Shown here: positions 1 through 9,214 of the stretch, piece by piece
Layout of the letters: each line of letters opens with the position of its first letter
Position numbering within the stretch: position 1 is the first letter of the stretch
Source of the DNA: Chara braunii
Lineage: Eukaryota > Streptophyta > Charophyceae > Charales > Characeae
Length of the DNA stretch: 35,373 nt
Direction of reading: 5' to 3'
NCBI GenBank assembly: GCA_003427395.1
Contig: BFEA01000175.1
Span: 1,173,199-1,208,571 of the forward strand
Program-made: the position numbers and the translations under genes
Notes under the pieces: model-generated
Seen by the model: only the letters and a program-made list of their open reading frames with translations
The model's database searches: none
What the model was told of the DNA's origin: nothing

Positions 1-84
<84 letters not shown>
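1..84. repeat. (TC)n microsatellite
   Basis: An uninterrupted TC dinucleotide run fills the first 84 bases and probably continues outside the window. It ends at the word CCTGCGTGC. No function is implied. Confidence 0.97.
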
Positions 85-86
<2 letters not shown>

Positions 87-156
87 GCGTGCACACTTAC
101 TCCCGCACGCAACTTACTTTCGCGCACTCGTCTACTTCGCAAACTTCAGCTCTGCC

Positions 157-330
157 AAAGAAAAAGAAGAAGAAGAAGAAGAAGAAGAAAAAGAAAAAGA
201 AGAAGAAGAAGCAGAAGAAGATAGTAAGAAGAAGAAGAGGAAATAGAAGAAGAAGAAGAAGAAGAAGAAGAAGAAGAAGAAGAAGAAGAAGATAGTATGA
301 AGAAGAAAAAGAGGAACAAAGGAAGACTCA
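157..330. repeat. GAA-rich low-complexity tract
   Basis: A purine-only tract of GAA/AGA triplets interrupted by short A runs and two GATAGTA words. It yields long Lys/Arg (plus strand) or Phe/Ser (minus strand) frames that are products of the repeat, not genes. Purine mirror tracts of this kind can form triplex DNA, but nothing here shows that it does. Confidence 0.9.
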
Positions 331-883
331 CCTTTACCTATGGACGGCGGGGCGGGGCGATGGCAATCCGATGCCGGGGCGGACGTGGGGGGGGCGATGA
401 TGTCTCGACCTCGTTCACTTTCGACGAAGTGTCGAAGTGACGGGTCGTGCTGCTCGAAACCAGCTGGAGGTGGAAGGCAGGGTGGTGGGGTTGGTGGCTG
501 GGGTTCGTTAGGATCGCCGCCAAGAACTTCGGGTGGTTTCCCGCCCAAATGTTCAAAAACGGGCGGCCTATTTGGGACGCAGATCTCACGAGATCAACGG
601 CCCAGATAAGCCCCTAGTTTTTCAAGAATCTGGCGGGCCTACCAGACCCGGTTAAATTTGTTTTGGGGCCGAGAGGCCTCCACGACATGCATGGGGGCCT
701 ACCGGCACCGAAAAAAAAATCAAACCCCCCCCGCCATCGATTTGTGCAAATTGCAACCGCCCGGGAACCGGCACGATCCACCAGCCGGTACAACCGGCCC
801 GGTTCAGGTGGGGGAAGGGCGCCCTTGTGGGACCGGATATTCAAACGTGGTCCGAATAAAAAAAACAAAAAAAAAATCAAATC
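331..883. other. Unassigned GC-rich DNA left of the retrotransposon
   Basis: Contains G-rich words (GGCGGGGCGGGGCG near 348) and an A-rich stretch at 859-878. Reading frames on both strands reach about 200 codons, but they show no recognisable domain and overlap one another. No gene, RNA or repeat boundary could be supported. Confidence 0.5.
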
Positions 884-887
884 CAAA

Positions 888-2034
888 TGAAAGGATTCAT
901 GTTGCAGGCACCCCAATCCCGGTCCCAAAGTCCCAAAATGTCCCAGTCCCAGCCCAGTGCGATAGGCTGGGTCCGTAGTCCGAAGCGTGGAAGGTGTCGG
1001 GACCGGAAGGTTGTAGGTCGGTAGAAATCCGTCCAGTGCCCGACAAGAAAAGTCCAGAAGAGCCCAGTCCAGTCCGACAGTCCCGATAGCAATTTTGCAG
1101 CGTGTCCCAGGAAAGTCCGGAAGGTACCAGTCCGACAAAATGTTCGCAACAGACAAGCCGTGGCCGACCGGTACCGGTCTGAAGCAGGCCAAGCCAAGCC
1201 AAGTCCTATATTTAGCTGCTACAGTGCAGCGACTCATCACTTGTTCAGTTGCGAGATGGTGGAAGCGCAGCTGCTGCTTGTGCGTTAAGGCAACTTGGCC
1301 ACTACGCGCCTGAAGTAGAAGAGGGCGCTCGCGAGTTAATGATTTTGTATTTATGGGAATAAGTGAAACAAATTCATTTTAATGGTTAAATGAATAGAAT
1401 TTTTGTGTATTTTGACAAGGTAGTTATGAAAAGAGATCACTGTGACAAGTTTTTCCAAAAAATTGTACATGCTACGTCCTCGTANGGTGCTTTGACCTTT
1501 TTGCAGTGCTTCGCGCCTTTGAAATCGTGCCTGGCTGCGTGTGTTTAGAGATTTTTTACCACATAGGAGCGAAGCCGCTACCATTCCATTTTTTCCGAAA
1601 CCGAAAGGAACTACTAGATTTTGCATAATCGAGGCAGCCGCGAGGCTTACTCCATAGCTAGGTTAGGGGTAGCGAAGGAGGAGGGCGGCCATAGCCGCCA
1701 AGGCGTAAGCTTACCTAAGTGGGTGTATCCAAGGTGACGATCTAGGGTAGAGAGAGAGAGTGAGGCAGAGCGAGCCAAGTCAGAGACAGAAGCAAGACTA
1801 AGAGAGAGAGAGAAAGAAGAGGGAAGCCATAGCCGCTATCTTGTTTAGAGTTGTTGTGTGTGTGTGCGTGGCAAAGCCGCTGGAGACAAACCTTCTTGTA
1901 TATTGATAATAATTTTCGAGAAGACATCTTCATGTGTTGATTGTATCTCGGTTTGGCTGCTCACGTGTGGACTTTGATGTGAATGTTCATTGATGTATGC
2001 AAGGTGGAACTTGACGAGTACCTAGTTCATTTTA
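888..2034 (+). repeat. 5' LTR of the chromovirus
   Basis: Starts with TGAAAGGATTCATG and ends just before the primer-binding site. It aligns with 6087-8349 along its whole length once two insertions are removed. The shared portion includes a region rich in GTCC/CAGTCC words (900-1200), the word CTCGCGAGTTA, and the segment from CTCCATAGCTAGG to GTTCATTT. Relative to the 3' LTR it holds an extra 311-bp block at 1339-1649. An N at 1485 lies inside that block. Confidence 0.85.
1339..1649. other. 311-bp block present only in the 5' LTR
   Basis: The 3' LTR reads GCGAGTTA directly into CTCCATAGC (7959-7973). The 5' LTR reads GCGAGTTA, then about 311 extra bases, then GCGAGGCTTA and CTCCATAGC. The near-repeat GCGAGTTA / GCGAGGCTTA at the two edges suggests either an insertion with a short target duplication or a deletion in the other LTR between short repeats. 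No terminal inverted repeat is evident. One N (1485) lies within it. Confidence 0.6.
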
Positions 2035-2035
2035 G

Positions 2036-2047
2036 TGGTATCGGAGA
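2036..2047 (+). other. Primer-binding site (initiator tRNA-Met type)
   Basis: TGGTATCGGAGA sits one base after the 5' LTR. It matches the usual plant primer site TGGTATCAGAGC, complementary to the 3' end of initiator tRNA-Met, at 10 of 12 positions. This fixes the element's orientation and its LTR edge. Confidence 0.8.
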
Positions 2048-2279
2048 TGGTTCCCGCTGCATCCGCTCGGAGTTGAGGCGCTGGCAAGTAAGAAGGCCAG
2101 CGGACGGATACATGCGATCGAGGAGCTTCCTCGAGGGAACGTTCAAAAAGTGAAGTGCTTCTTTGCCCTGGCCCTGTCGTTTCATGCAATTTGAATTTCT
2201 TGCGAATGGTACCTTCTTACGTACTTTCTGGTGACCTCTGCTGCAATTAGGTTTTCTGTTGATGTCAGCCGGTCGCACT

Positions 2280-2640
2280 TGAAGGAGAAGAAGAGGTGAG
2301 GCTGGATGAACCCAGGAACAGGGTTGAAGGAGGAATGCGTACCGGAAGTGGTGAGTCCAGTCAACTGCATTTCTACCCAGTTGACATCCAAACGTGGATG
2401 GAGAAGTTTGGGTTCAGGAAGGATGAGTGGGCTGAAGAGTCGGAGGCCGGGGGGGCAAAACTCACAACCAAATTGGAAGCGGCAGAGGACAATGCTGAGA
2501 GAGATCTGCTGATGCAGGAGAGAGAACATTAATTTCATCAGCGGCTCCTGATAAAGAAAATGGTGGAGCTGGATGAGAAGAGGAGGTTGAAAGCTGAAGG
2601 GGAGGAGATTGAACTCCAGCGTAAGGAATAAAAGGGTCAT
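2280..2640 (+). pseudogene. Gag N-terminal (matrix-like) remnant of the chromovirus
   Basis: From 2296 a frame with charged helical composition runs to a TAA at about 2530 and, after that stop, continues in phase with a Lys/Glu-rich stretch (ending ELQRKE) predicted to be coiled-coil. It lies between the primer-binding site and the main Gag frame, where the N-terminal Gag region belongs. A similar coiled-coil precedes Gag in the third retroelement (about 32460-32600), which supports the assignment. No domain is recognisable by motif; the call rests on position and composition. Confidence 0.4.
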
Positions 2641-2882
2641 GAGGGTGAATGGAAAGACGACCGTACCCTTATGGTCAATGCCCTGTTACATACTAACTAG
2701 GAACTCCCGCTATAAATAAGTCTGCTGCCTGACTCGAACAACACAATCATGAGTTCAAAGGCACTTCAAGTTGGTACAACTACCTGAGTATCGCTGCCCA
2801 CCGGATAGATGAGCGCATCGGAGGATATGCATAGCAACTGGAAGGTATATTCACCTCGAAATTAGTAGACACCATCGCCACA

Positions 2883-3428
2883 ATGAAGTCAAGAAGCGGT
2901 GGTGGAGGTGGAGATGGTGGTGATGATGGGAAGGGAGGCAAAGGCCGAAAAAGGGAAGGAGATAAAAAAGGGGAAGAAAGACAATCTGAAGGGGGAGAAA
3001 GAAGAGAGAAGATGAAAGCAAAGATCTTCTGGACTAAAAACGGAAACAAGGCAGAAACCTTGTACCAACGGGAGGTACACATGGGCACCTATCTATACGG
3101 ACAATTGATACCATATTGGGATCTTGTCTTGATGGCAAGCTCATGCCTGGGAGGAGATGCTGCAAACTTTGCTCTTTCCCTAATGAAGGAGGTAGGATGC
3201 ACATCGATGGTAGAATACTCCCAACGGACCCGCACTGAAGATTTCTTCATGGCCTTACAAAATCGGTTTGAGGACAAGAACCTGGTCAGACGAACAGAGC
3301 ATTTAATCTGCTATATAGCCGATTGGAAATGGAAGAGCGTATCAGCACTGAAGGCCACTATGGATGAACTCTTACAGTGTCCCTATCATGGTCTCACTCC
3401 CACGCAGATCTTGAATAGCTTCGCGTGA
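2883..3428 (+). pseudogene. Gag (capsid-like) frame of the chromovirus
   Basis: An open frame of 181 codons. The first ~55 residues are Gly/Lys/Glu-rich. Residues ~70-181 form a mixed helical segment (AANFALSLMKEV, FFMALQNRFEDKN) with the pattern of retrotransposon Gag capsid regions: a helix, a short loop, then F-x3-LQNRF. A TGA ends it at 3426-3428. The same protein appears to continue after the stop, and after a frame change from about 3486 (MTYEKFSKLVVDQVGFLQDA) to about 3596. No zinc knuckle was found. This is a decayed structural protein gene; the capsid call is by pattern and context, not by a search. Confidence 0.55.
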
Positions 3429-3689
3429 GCGATGCTTGACCAATTAGGACCACCATGTAACCCCCGGTACAAAAGAGGACGGCATGACTTACGAGAAGTT
3501 TAGTAAGTTAGTTGTAGATCAGGTCGGCTTCCTCCAAGACGCAAACTATTTCCATTATTGGAAAGATCTACAGACAACGAGGTCGCTGGAAGAATAGAAC
3601 AATACCAAGTAGTATAGAGGGGAAGGACAGTCTTCTAGTCACAGTCGAGGGGGGGGGAGTGGAGGTCCTACCCTACCAAAACATAGATT

Positions 3690-3955
3690 ACGGACTGGAA
3701 GAGCCTAACAGCAACCAAGTAGCCTGGGGAGGGGACTATTCGGCTGCTGCAGCCCATGAGGCAGGGCCGCCAGGAGAAAAACGAGGTTGAGGAAGAGGTG
3801 GAGGCAAAGGGCGTGGCACCCAGGGGAGTAATAGCGAAGGTAGCTATTACGCGGGAGGTAGGGGTTACGGTTCCCGTAAGGTGGTCAAGGTTCTCCCTCC
3901 ATGGGCGGACGGGGTAGAGGGTGCAGACCATGACCAGCGCACCCAGGGCTAGTGG
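3690..3955 (+). pseudogene. Arg/Gly-rich Gag tail remnant
   Basis: One frame, with a single TGA after about 38 codons, reads a Gly/Arg/Tyr-rich tail including GRGGGKGRGTQG and YYAGGRGYGSRK before a TAG at about 3951. Basic Gly/Arg-rich tails act as nucleic-acid-binding nucleocapsid regions in some Gag proteins. It follows the capsid-like frame in order and is broken by stops. Confidence 0.4.
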
Positions 3956-4486
3956 TAGAAGTGTCAGGTACTGGAGGCCAAGCAGAAGAAGATAAAAAGT
4001 TGGCATTTTTAAAGGCCCAGTAGTGGTAGGTTAGAGGTAGGCCGGTACCAGTCCAAGTAGCCCGGGTCTAGGGCCTGTAGGGAGGATAGCAGAGCCTGCA
4101 ATGATGTTTCCCTCCGAAAGGGAGGAGCTACCAGTTGCTGGGAGGCCGCTCTGCCTAGGAAGTCACCGCCCATGAGGCCGGTAGGCCGCTATATCTCCAG
4201 GAAGATCAAAGAGTTCTTCCTCATTTGCGGTGTGCAAGGATTGGCAACATGCTGCTGGAGCGCAGCGCTGATCTGGTGCAGCGCTGCTTGGAGGTGAAGG
4301 GCCGCTGGAGCTCAGCCTGGCTGTGGCGAGCAGTCCAGCTTGAGGAGGAGGAAGAAGGAGGCATGGTAGGAGAATGGCGGGGCACTTACCTGGCTGTGGT
4401 AGTCACCATCTTCATCACCTTGTTGGGCGCTGCATCTAGAAGGCCCCAGTTGGGGTAGTGCTGCACCAAGGAATGACCAGGATCGA
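3956..4486. other. Unassigned internal stretch where pol should lie
   Basis: No protease (D-T/S-G) or reverse transcriptase (Y-x-D-D) motif was seen in any frame. It contains purine-rich words and ends in AATGACCAGGATCG (4473-4486), which recurs at 4967-4980. The missing pol domains were probably lost here. Confidence 0.5.
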
Positions 4487-4966
4487 GGCAGAGTCAAGCA
4501 TAGCAGACCAGTCAGCAGTGGCATAGCTGCTTGGGTTGTCCTTTGGACATCAGCGCAGCATCATAGCTGCTTTGTGTTGTCCTTTGGACAGGAGGGCAGG
4601 GCCCTCATTAGTCCGCCATAGCCTATGCATGAGAAAGGAGGTTGAAGGAGGGAAGCCATAGCTATGGTGGACTGGTTGTTGTTGTTGTTGTTGAGTTGAG
4701 TCAGCAGTAAGAGGGAACTTCGGATATTGATTCTGGTCCATCCATTCATTGTTATTATTATTATTGAGAGAAGAATAAGATTGGTGAAGTGAAGGAGGAG
4801 GAGGAAGGTGGAGAGAGAAGGGGGAATTGCCATTGGTCTTGCTGGTGTACATCTTCTTCTTCTTCTTCTTCTTTCTCTCTCCTCCGGTCTTTATCTCTTT
4901 GCAAGTGCTTTCATTTCTTTCGCAATTGGGTGGCATTGTCTTTCATTGTGAATTTGCACTTGGGAA
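4487..4966. other. 480-bp segment bracketed by a 14-bp direct repeat
   Basis: AATGACCAGGATCG occurs at 4473-4486 and again at 4967-4980. The second copy leads directly into integrase coding sequence, so the segment between the copies interrupts the gene. Inside are two near copies of a word containing GTTGTCCTTTGGACA (about 4520-4552 and 4560-4591), (GTT)n near 4676, (ATT)n near 4750 and (CTT)n near 4853. No terminal inverted repeat or poly(A) end was seen. It may be an insertion with a 14-bp target duplication or the product of unequal exchange. Confidence 0.5.
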
Positions 4967-4985
4967 ATGACCAGGATCGTAACAG

Positions 4986-5292
4986 GTAGTAGTAGATAGA
5001 TTTAGTAAATTTGCTGTTTTTATTCCGCTCCCCGCTGAGAGTCAAGTAACCGTAGTAGTAGATATATTTAGTACATTTCCTGTTTTTATTCCGCTGCCCG
5101 CTGAGGCAAAGACCGAGTTAGTAATTAGAGAGCTTTTCAATCATTGGGTGAAAGATTACGGGCACCCACTGACAATTGTCTACGATAGAGACAGTAGGTT
5201 CACGGGCGAGCACTGGCAACAGTCGATGAAAGTCTATCGGTTGAAGTTGACCATGTCATCCGTTAGACACCCAAAGGCTGCGCATGTACATT
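4986..5292 (+). pseudogene. Integrase catalytic core remnant, with a 66-bp in-frame tandem duplication
   Basis: Integrases insert retroelement cDNA into chromosomes using a D-D-E triad. One frame reads VVVDRFSKFAVFIPLPAE (first Asp motif) and, 22 codons later, a second copy VVVDIFSTFPVFIPLPAE. It then reads ELFNHWVKDYGHPLTIVYDR with the second Asp motif (YDRDSRFTGEHW). The sequence goes on to SSVRHPKA and stops at TAG (5290-5292). The region that normally holds the third catalytic residue (the DGQTE-type motif) is absent, apparently deleted at about 5280 where the frame also changes. The two 66-bp units begin at 4986 and 5052 and keep the frame open. Confidence 0.85.
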
Positions 5293-5810
5293 AGGCCCGA
5301 CCAGATCGATTGGGACGAGCATCTTCCCAAAGTGCAGTCTGCATATAACAATTTGGTGCACTTGTCTACTGCACGCACCCCTAATGAACTGCACAAAGGT
5401 TGGCAGCCTCTGCGTTCGATTGACTGCCTGAACCCCGATCAGGTTCACAGGTTGCCGCCCGGCGTGAGCGAATTCGCTATCCAGTATAAGAAAAAGACTT
5501 AGAGCAGGTCAAGAAGAACATCCTTAAAGCCCAGCATCAGATGGTAGAACAGGCCAACAAACAAAGACGTCTGTTGCAGTTTACAGTAGAAGACTTGGTC
5601 TGGGTAGAACCTACAGTTCTTTCCGAAAGAAGGGATCTTGCAGAAACTGTTACCTGCATATAGGGGACCATGACAACTCTTAGATGTCAAGGGAGAACCA
5701 GATGGTCCATCCTACACTACTCAGATTCCGCCCCACCCGCACACGTACCCAGTTTTCCTCGCATCTAAGTCCCCTGCATTACGAATGACCAGTTTCCCTC
5801 CCGATGTTCC
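5284..5810 (+). pseudogene. Integrase C-terminal region remnant
   Basis: Continues the integrase after the internal deletion. Frame 5284-5502 reads DWDEHLPKVQSAYNNLVH, a Ty3/gypsy integrase signature (W-x-x-x-L-P-x-x-x-x-A-Y-N). After a frameshift near 5499 comes KAQHQMVEQANKQRR followed by FTVEDLVWVEP, the conserved helix and strand before the C-terminal barrel. After another change from 5665 the pieces LLDVKGEPDGPSY and HTYPVFLASK match the SH3-like C-terminal domain (x-VKG-x-GP-x-Y, HPVFHVS type). Several stops and shifts break it. Confidence 0.8.
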
Positions 5811-6041
5811 ATGATTCCACCAGATATGGACGGAGGTTATGATGTAGACCGAATAGTGGCTGAAGATACTTTCCGCACAGGTCGGAGAGGAAGGCCACAG
5901 CGGCAATATAAGGTCAGGTTTGCCTACCACGAGCCCAGTGAAGACAGCTGGTTTCCCATTGAAGAACTGATACAGATGCCCCCTCGCATTGTCTCCTTCT
6001 ATGAGAGAGCCCGGAGAGGAATGGCTGTGTATGATAGATAA
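5811..6041 (+). pseudogene. Chromodomain at the integrase C-terminus
   Basis: A 76-codon frame ending in TAA. Residues ~9-60 read YDVDRIVAED, then RGRPQRQYKVRF and DSWFPIEEL, matching the chromodomain pattern Y-x-V-E-x-I, RGR-x-x-YLVKW, TWEP-x-x-L. Chromodomains on integrase define chromoviruses and can steer integration to marked chromatin. It is in the same frame as the KAQHQM segment but separated by stops. The terminal stop is 33 bases before the polypurine tract, so coding runs nearly to the 3' LTR. The domain itself is intact although the polyprotein is not. Confidence 0.82.
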
Positions 6042-6073
6042 AGATGGGATTTTTCTTGGAGGACCTCGAAATT

Positions 6074-6086
6074 AGGCCGGCGGGAG
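6074..6086 (+). other. Polypurine tract
   Basis: AGGCCGGCGGGAG directly precedes the TG that starts the 3' LTR. A purine-rich run at this place primes plus-strand DNA synthesis in LTR retroelements. Two CC interruptions suggest decay. Confidence 0.55.
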
Positions 6087-6501
6087 TGGAAGGATTCACG
6101 CCGCAGACACCCAGTCCCGGTCCCAGAGTCCCAAAGTGTCCCAGTCCCAGGCTGTCCCAGTGGGATAAGCTGTAGGGTCCGTACTCCGAAGAGTCGTAGG
6201 TTGGAAGGTGTCGGTACCGAAAAGTCGTAGGTCGGTAGAAGTCCGTCCGGTACCCGACAAGAAAAGTCCAGAAGAGCCCAGTCCAGTCCGACAGTCCCGA
6301 CTCCGATTTTGCAGCATGTCCCAGGAAAGTCCGGCAGGTACCGGACCGACAAAATGTTTGCAACCAACAGGCCACAGCCGACAGGTACCCGTTTGAAGCA
6401 GGCCAAGCCAAGCCAAGTCCTATATTCATCTGCTACAGTGCAACAACTCGTCACTTGTTTAGTTGCACGATGCGGAAGCACGGCTGCTGCTTGTGCGTTA
6501 A

Positions 6502-7912
6502 ACCACCACTCTACCCGACACCGAAAAGTGGCATTCCGGTGAGTTCGGAGCGCGTCTTTAGGCGGGCGCCGATGAGCTGGCGCAGGCGGGTCCAGTCCTG
6601 CAATTTTCACGGGCCAACTTTGGCGATTTTTCGCGCTAAAAAAAAATCAAGAACAAAATCTGAAAATTTGAAATCCTGAGGATTTGTCGTGATCTTTCCA
6701 GGAAAAATACAAGGAAAAAAAAAAAAAAAAAAAAAGTCCACGAAATAAATGCCGTGCCAATTTGTCAAAGTTTCCATTTCTGCCACTCTACAACTTGTGG
6801 GCCAACTGGAAAAGCACCCCAATTTCAGCGAATTTTTTTTTTTTTTTTTTTTGGGTCAAACAACCCCGGGATGAGCTTGAGGCGCTGGTAGGAGCAAACG
6901 CATCAAGCTTCTTCGGAGGAGGCTCCACCTATTGCTGGGAAGCTCCACCTGCTGGGAAACGGGCCCAGCGTCCCTTTATACAAAGGTACATTGAAAAACA
7001 GGGACCAATTGAAGCACGCGGGGGGATCACCTCTTCAGTCTGTCGACAGACCGCCACTAATATTCAATGAGACGCTACCTACTCCCCCCTTCATTCATTG
7101 TATGTTGGTCGATGTCGAGGGTGGCCACATTCATCCTCCTCCCTTTGGAATCTAAACCCCTGATTGCCCTTGATTGCCTCAGCGCAGAACCCTCACATTT
7201 AGTAGACTGTGACAGCCGCGACTTTTGACTGTACATATCAGCACATACCTGCTCGTTCCTGGATTGTTGAATGGATTCTTGAATGATGACAAGGGTGGCA
7301 ATATCCGTCCACATCCTTTAGGAATCCCAGCCCCTAAACCCTTGTGTCCCAGAGCACAGACCCCTGTGAACATACAGACTATGCTGCACATTGAGGCTTC
7401 GCCCCTTCTGCAGTGACCTGTACTGTCCTTACTAACCCTGCTCGTTCTTAGAGCATCGGTCGATATCAGGGACGGCTGTATCCGACCTTCTCCTTTTGAA
7501 GTCTGAACCCCTAAGCCCGTGAAAAGCAGAGCGCTGAACCCTGTGCGCACACAGACTATATTGCAGTAATTCTGAGACGTTGCCCTCCACCCTGTGAACC
7601 TTTAACCTGTTGGGGCAGAACCCTTGAACTGTCACGACTTTGAGTATGCATGGTCCTATGTATGCTTCACGCTCAGAAGAATATCTAAAAAAAACTGAAA
7701 ATTGGAGGGCATGTAGATTTGGTTGTTATCTTTGCAGGAAAAATATATAAAAAATTAAAAAAAAATGTTTCAACCACAAAATAGGTTGTGGCGGCAATTC
7801 ATCACATTTTCCATTGTCGCCACTGTGTCGGTTCTCCACACTATGCTACCGGTAGCCTCATGAACCTGTGGTACCGGTCCCCCAAATTTCCAGCATCGGG
7901 TAGAGTGGTGGT
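6502..7912. mobile_element. Non-autonomous piggyBac-like element (TTAA target)
   Basis: Bounded by perfect 17-bp terminal inverted repeats ACCACCACTCTACCCGA (6502-6518; reverse complement at 7896-7912) and flanked by TTAA at 6498-6501 and 7913-7916. The other LTR preserves the empty site: TGCG-TTAA-GGCAACTTGG at 1281-1298. A TTAA duplication is the hallmark of the piggyBac superfamily. No transposase frame is visible in 1,411 bp, so it is non-autonomous. The ends start ACC rather than the more usual CCC, so the superfamily call rests mainly on TTAA. Internal features include an A run (6716-6735), a T run (6833-6852) and a diverged tandem repeat. Confidence 0.85.
7105..7560. repeat. Diverged ~175-bp tandem repeat, about 2.5 units
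   Basis: Three starts are recognisable by GTCGATGTCGAGGGTGG (near 7108), GATGACAAGGGTGG (near 7285) and GTCGATATCAGGGACGG (near 7459). Each is followed by a CATCCT/CCTTCT pyrimidine stretch, a GGAATC/GAAGTC word, and CCCCTAA/CCCCTGA. The second and third also share CACAGACCCCTGTG / GCTGAACCCTGTG then CACACAGACT-type words. It lies inside the piggyBac-like element. Confidence 0.6.
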
Positions 7913-8353
7913 TTAAGGCAACTTGGGCACTGTGCCCCTAAAGAAGAAGCGGGCACTCGCGAGTTACTCCATAGCTAGGTTAGGGGTAGCGAAGGAGGAG
8001 GGCGGCCATAGCCGCCAAGGCGTAAGCTTACCTGAGTGGGTGTATCCAGGGTGACGATCTAGGGTAGAGAGAGAGAGTGAGGCAGAGCGAGCCAAGTCTG
8101 AGACAGAAGCAAGACTAAGAGAGAGAGAGAAAGAAGATGGAAGCCATAGCCGCTCTGGTTGAGACCTGTTGTGTGTGCGTGCGCGGCAGAGCCGCTGGAG
8201 ACAAACCTTCTTCTATATTGATAATAATTTTCGAGAAGACATCTTCATGTGTTGATTGTATCTCGGTTTGGCTTCTCACGTGTGGACTCTCATGTGAATG
8301 TTCATTTATGTCTGCGAGGTGGAACTGGACGAGTACTTGGTTCATTTCACAAA

Positions 8354-9208
8354 TGCAAATCATAATTGGGCTTCATCACGAACGCAATAATATTGAAACG
8401 GGCAGCGACGTTACTCTTCTTAAACTACCACTACCTCTCCCAGGCAAACATTTGGACGAATCGGGGTTACATCCGCTTCTTTGGGGGCTGCGCTTCCATC
8501 TCCCATGCCGTTGTGGCTGGCGGTTCCAGCCAACAAGGAGGAAAAAAAGAGCACTGCACCAGTTCATTTTGAACACAGCATGAGAAGAAATCCTCCACAG
8601 AAAAAAGAGGCTTCAGCCAACTTCAGGGACACTTCAAGGACAAGCAGGCTTGTCAGCAAAGTCAATTCTCTCCATGCACACCGGTGTGGCATGAGATGGC
8701 ATGGAAACCATCAAAGGCTGATGCAATTCGCTCCTTGCTTTGTAAGACCCTTTTCAAGCACAATTGCTAGCTAGGGAGAGAATAGACCACATGATCTATT
8801 TGTCTGTTCATCTGAGCAAACCACTGCCTCATCAGGGGATCTCTAAACAAGTAGCAGCTCCTCACAGACAGCCACAAACTCAGACTACTCAGATCTGGAA
8901 ATTTGACCTTCGGCACTGCTCAGGCTACACACAGTAGGACTCTTTTACCTTCACCTGGCTTCGATTGCAGCCAGTTACATCCTGTAAAGTTCTAGTGCAG
9001 GTGCCCTTCGAAGTTAGGGTTCTCTATCTAGTGTGGGTGTGCACGCTACGGCTACCCTCTACAGGCTAGTAGAGGAACTGTCACTCTGCAAGTGATTAGA
9101 ATATAAAGACTACACTAGGGAAGGGGAAAACGTCAAAAAAGCTGAATGCTAACCTGCAAAATGTTAAAATGCAAAGCATAAAAACTGGTGTCAGAAACTA
9201 AGAGCAAT
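8354..9208. other. Intergenic DNA between retrotransposon and the DUF760 gene
   Basis: No repeat boundary, RNA or recognisable protein. A 97-codon plus-strand frame (8481-8774) shows no domain. Base composition is closer to the DUF760 gene than to the transposons, so this may be original, transposon-free flank. Confidence 0.5.
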
Positions 9209-9214
9209 TTTATT
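9209..9214 (-). terminator. Candidate polyadenylation signal for the DUF760 gene
   Basis: On the minus strand this reads AATAAA, about 520 bases beyond the stop codon. It would give a 3' untranslated region of about half a kilobase. The hexamer is common by chance in AT-rich DNA. Confidence 0.35.

Larger units (their letters stand above)
6087..8349 (+). repeat. 3' LTR of the chromovirus, split by a piggyBac-like element
   Basis: Begins TGGAAGGATTCACG and ends TTCATTTCA. It matches 888-2034 over its whole length, apart from a 1,411-bp insertion plus a duplicated TTAA. The two LTRs differ by many substitutions, so the original insertion is not recent. The right-hand part (7967-8349) is the cleanest match, from CTCCATAGCTAGG onward. 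Confidence 0.85.
884..8353 (+). mobile_element. Decayed Ty3/gypsy chromovirus LTR retrotransposon
   Basis: Two related LTRs (888-2034 and 6087-8349) enclose a roughly 4.05-kb internal region in the order primer-binding site, Gag-like segments, integrase, chromodomain, polypurine tract. Without later insertions the LTRs are about 836 and 848 bp, which agree closely. The 4-bp word CAAA lies directly outside each LTR (884-887 and 8350-8353), a plausible target duplication. Integrase after Gag with a C-terminal chromodomain is the arrangement of plant chromoviruses. Protease, reverse transcriptase and RNase H were not found, and all reading frames carry stops or shifts, so the copy cannot move by itself. 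The internal region is shorter than expected for a complete element, so a central deletion between about 4030 and 4985 is inferred. Confidence 0.85.

Noticed and set aside
89-331. Lys/Arg-rich and Phe/Ser-rich frames
   Set aside because: Explained entirely by the GAA triplet tract.
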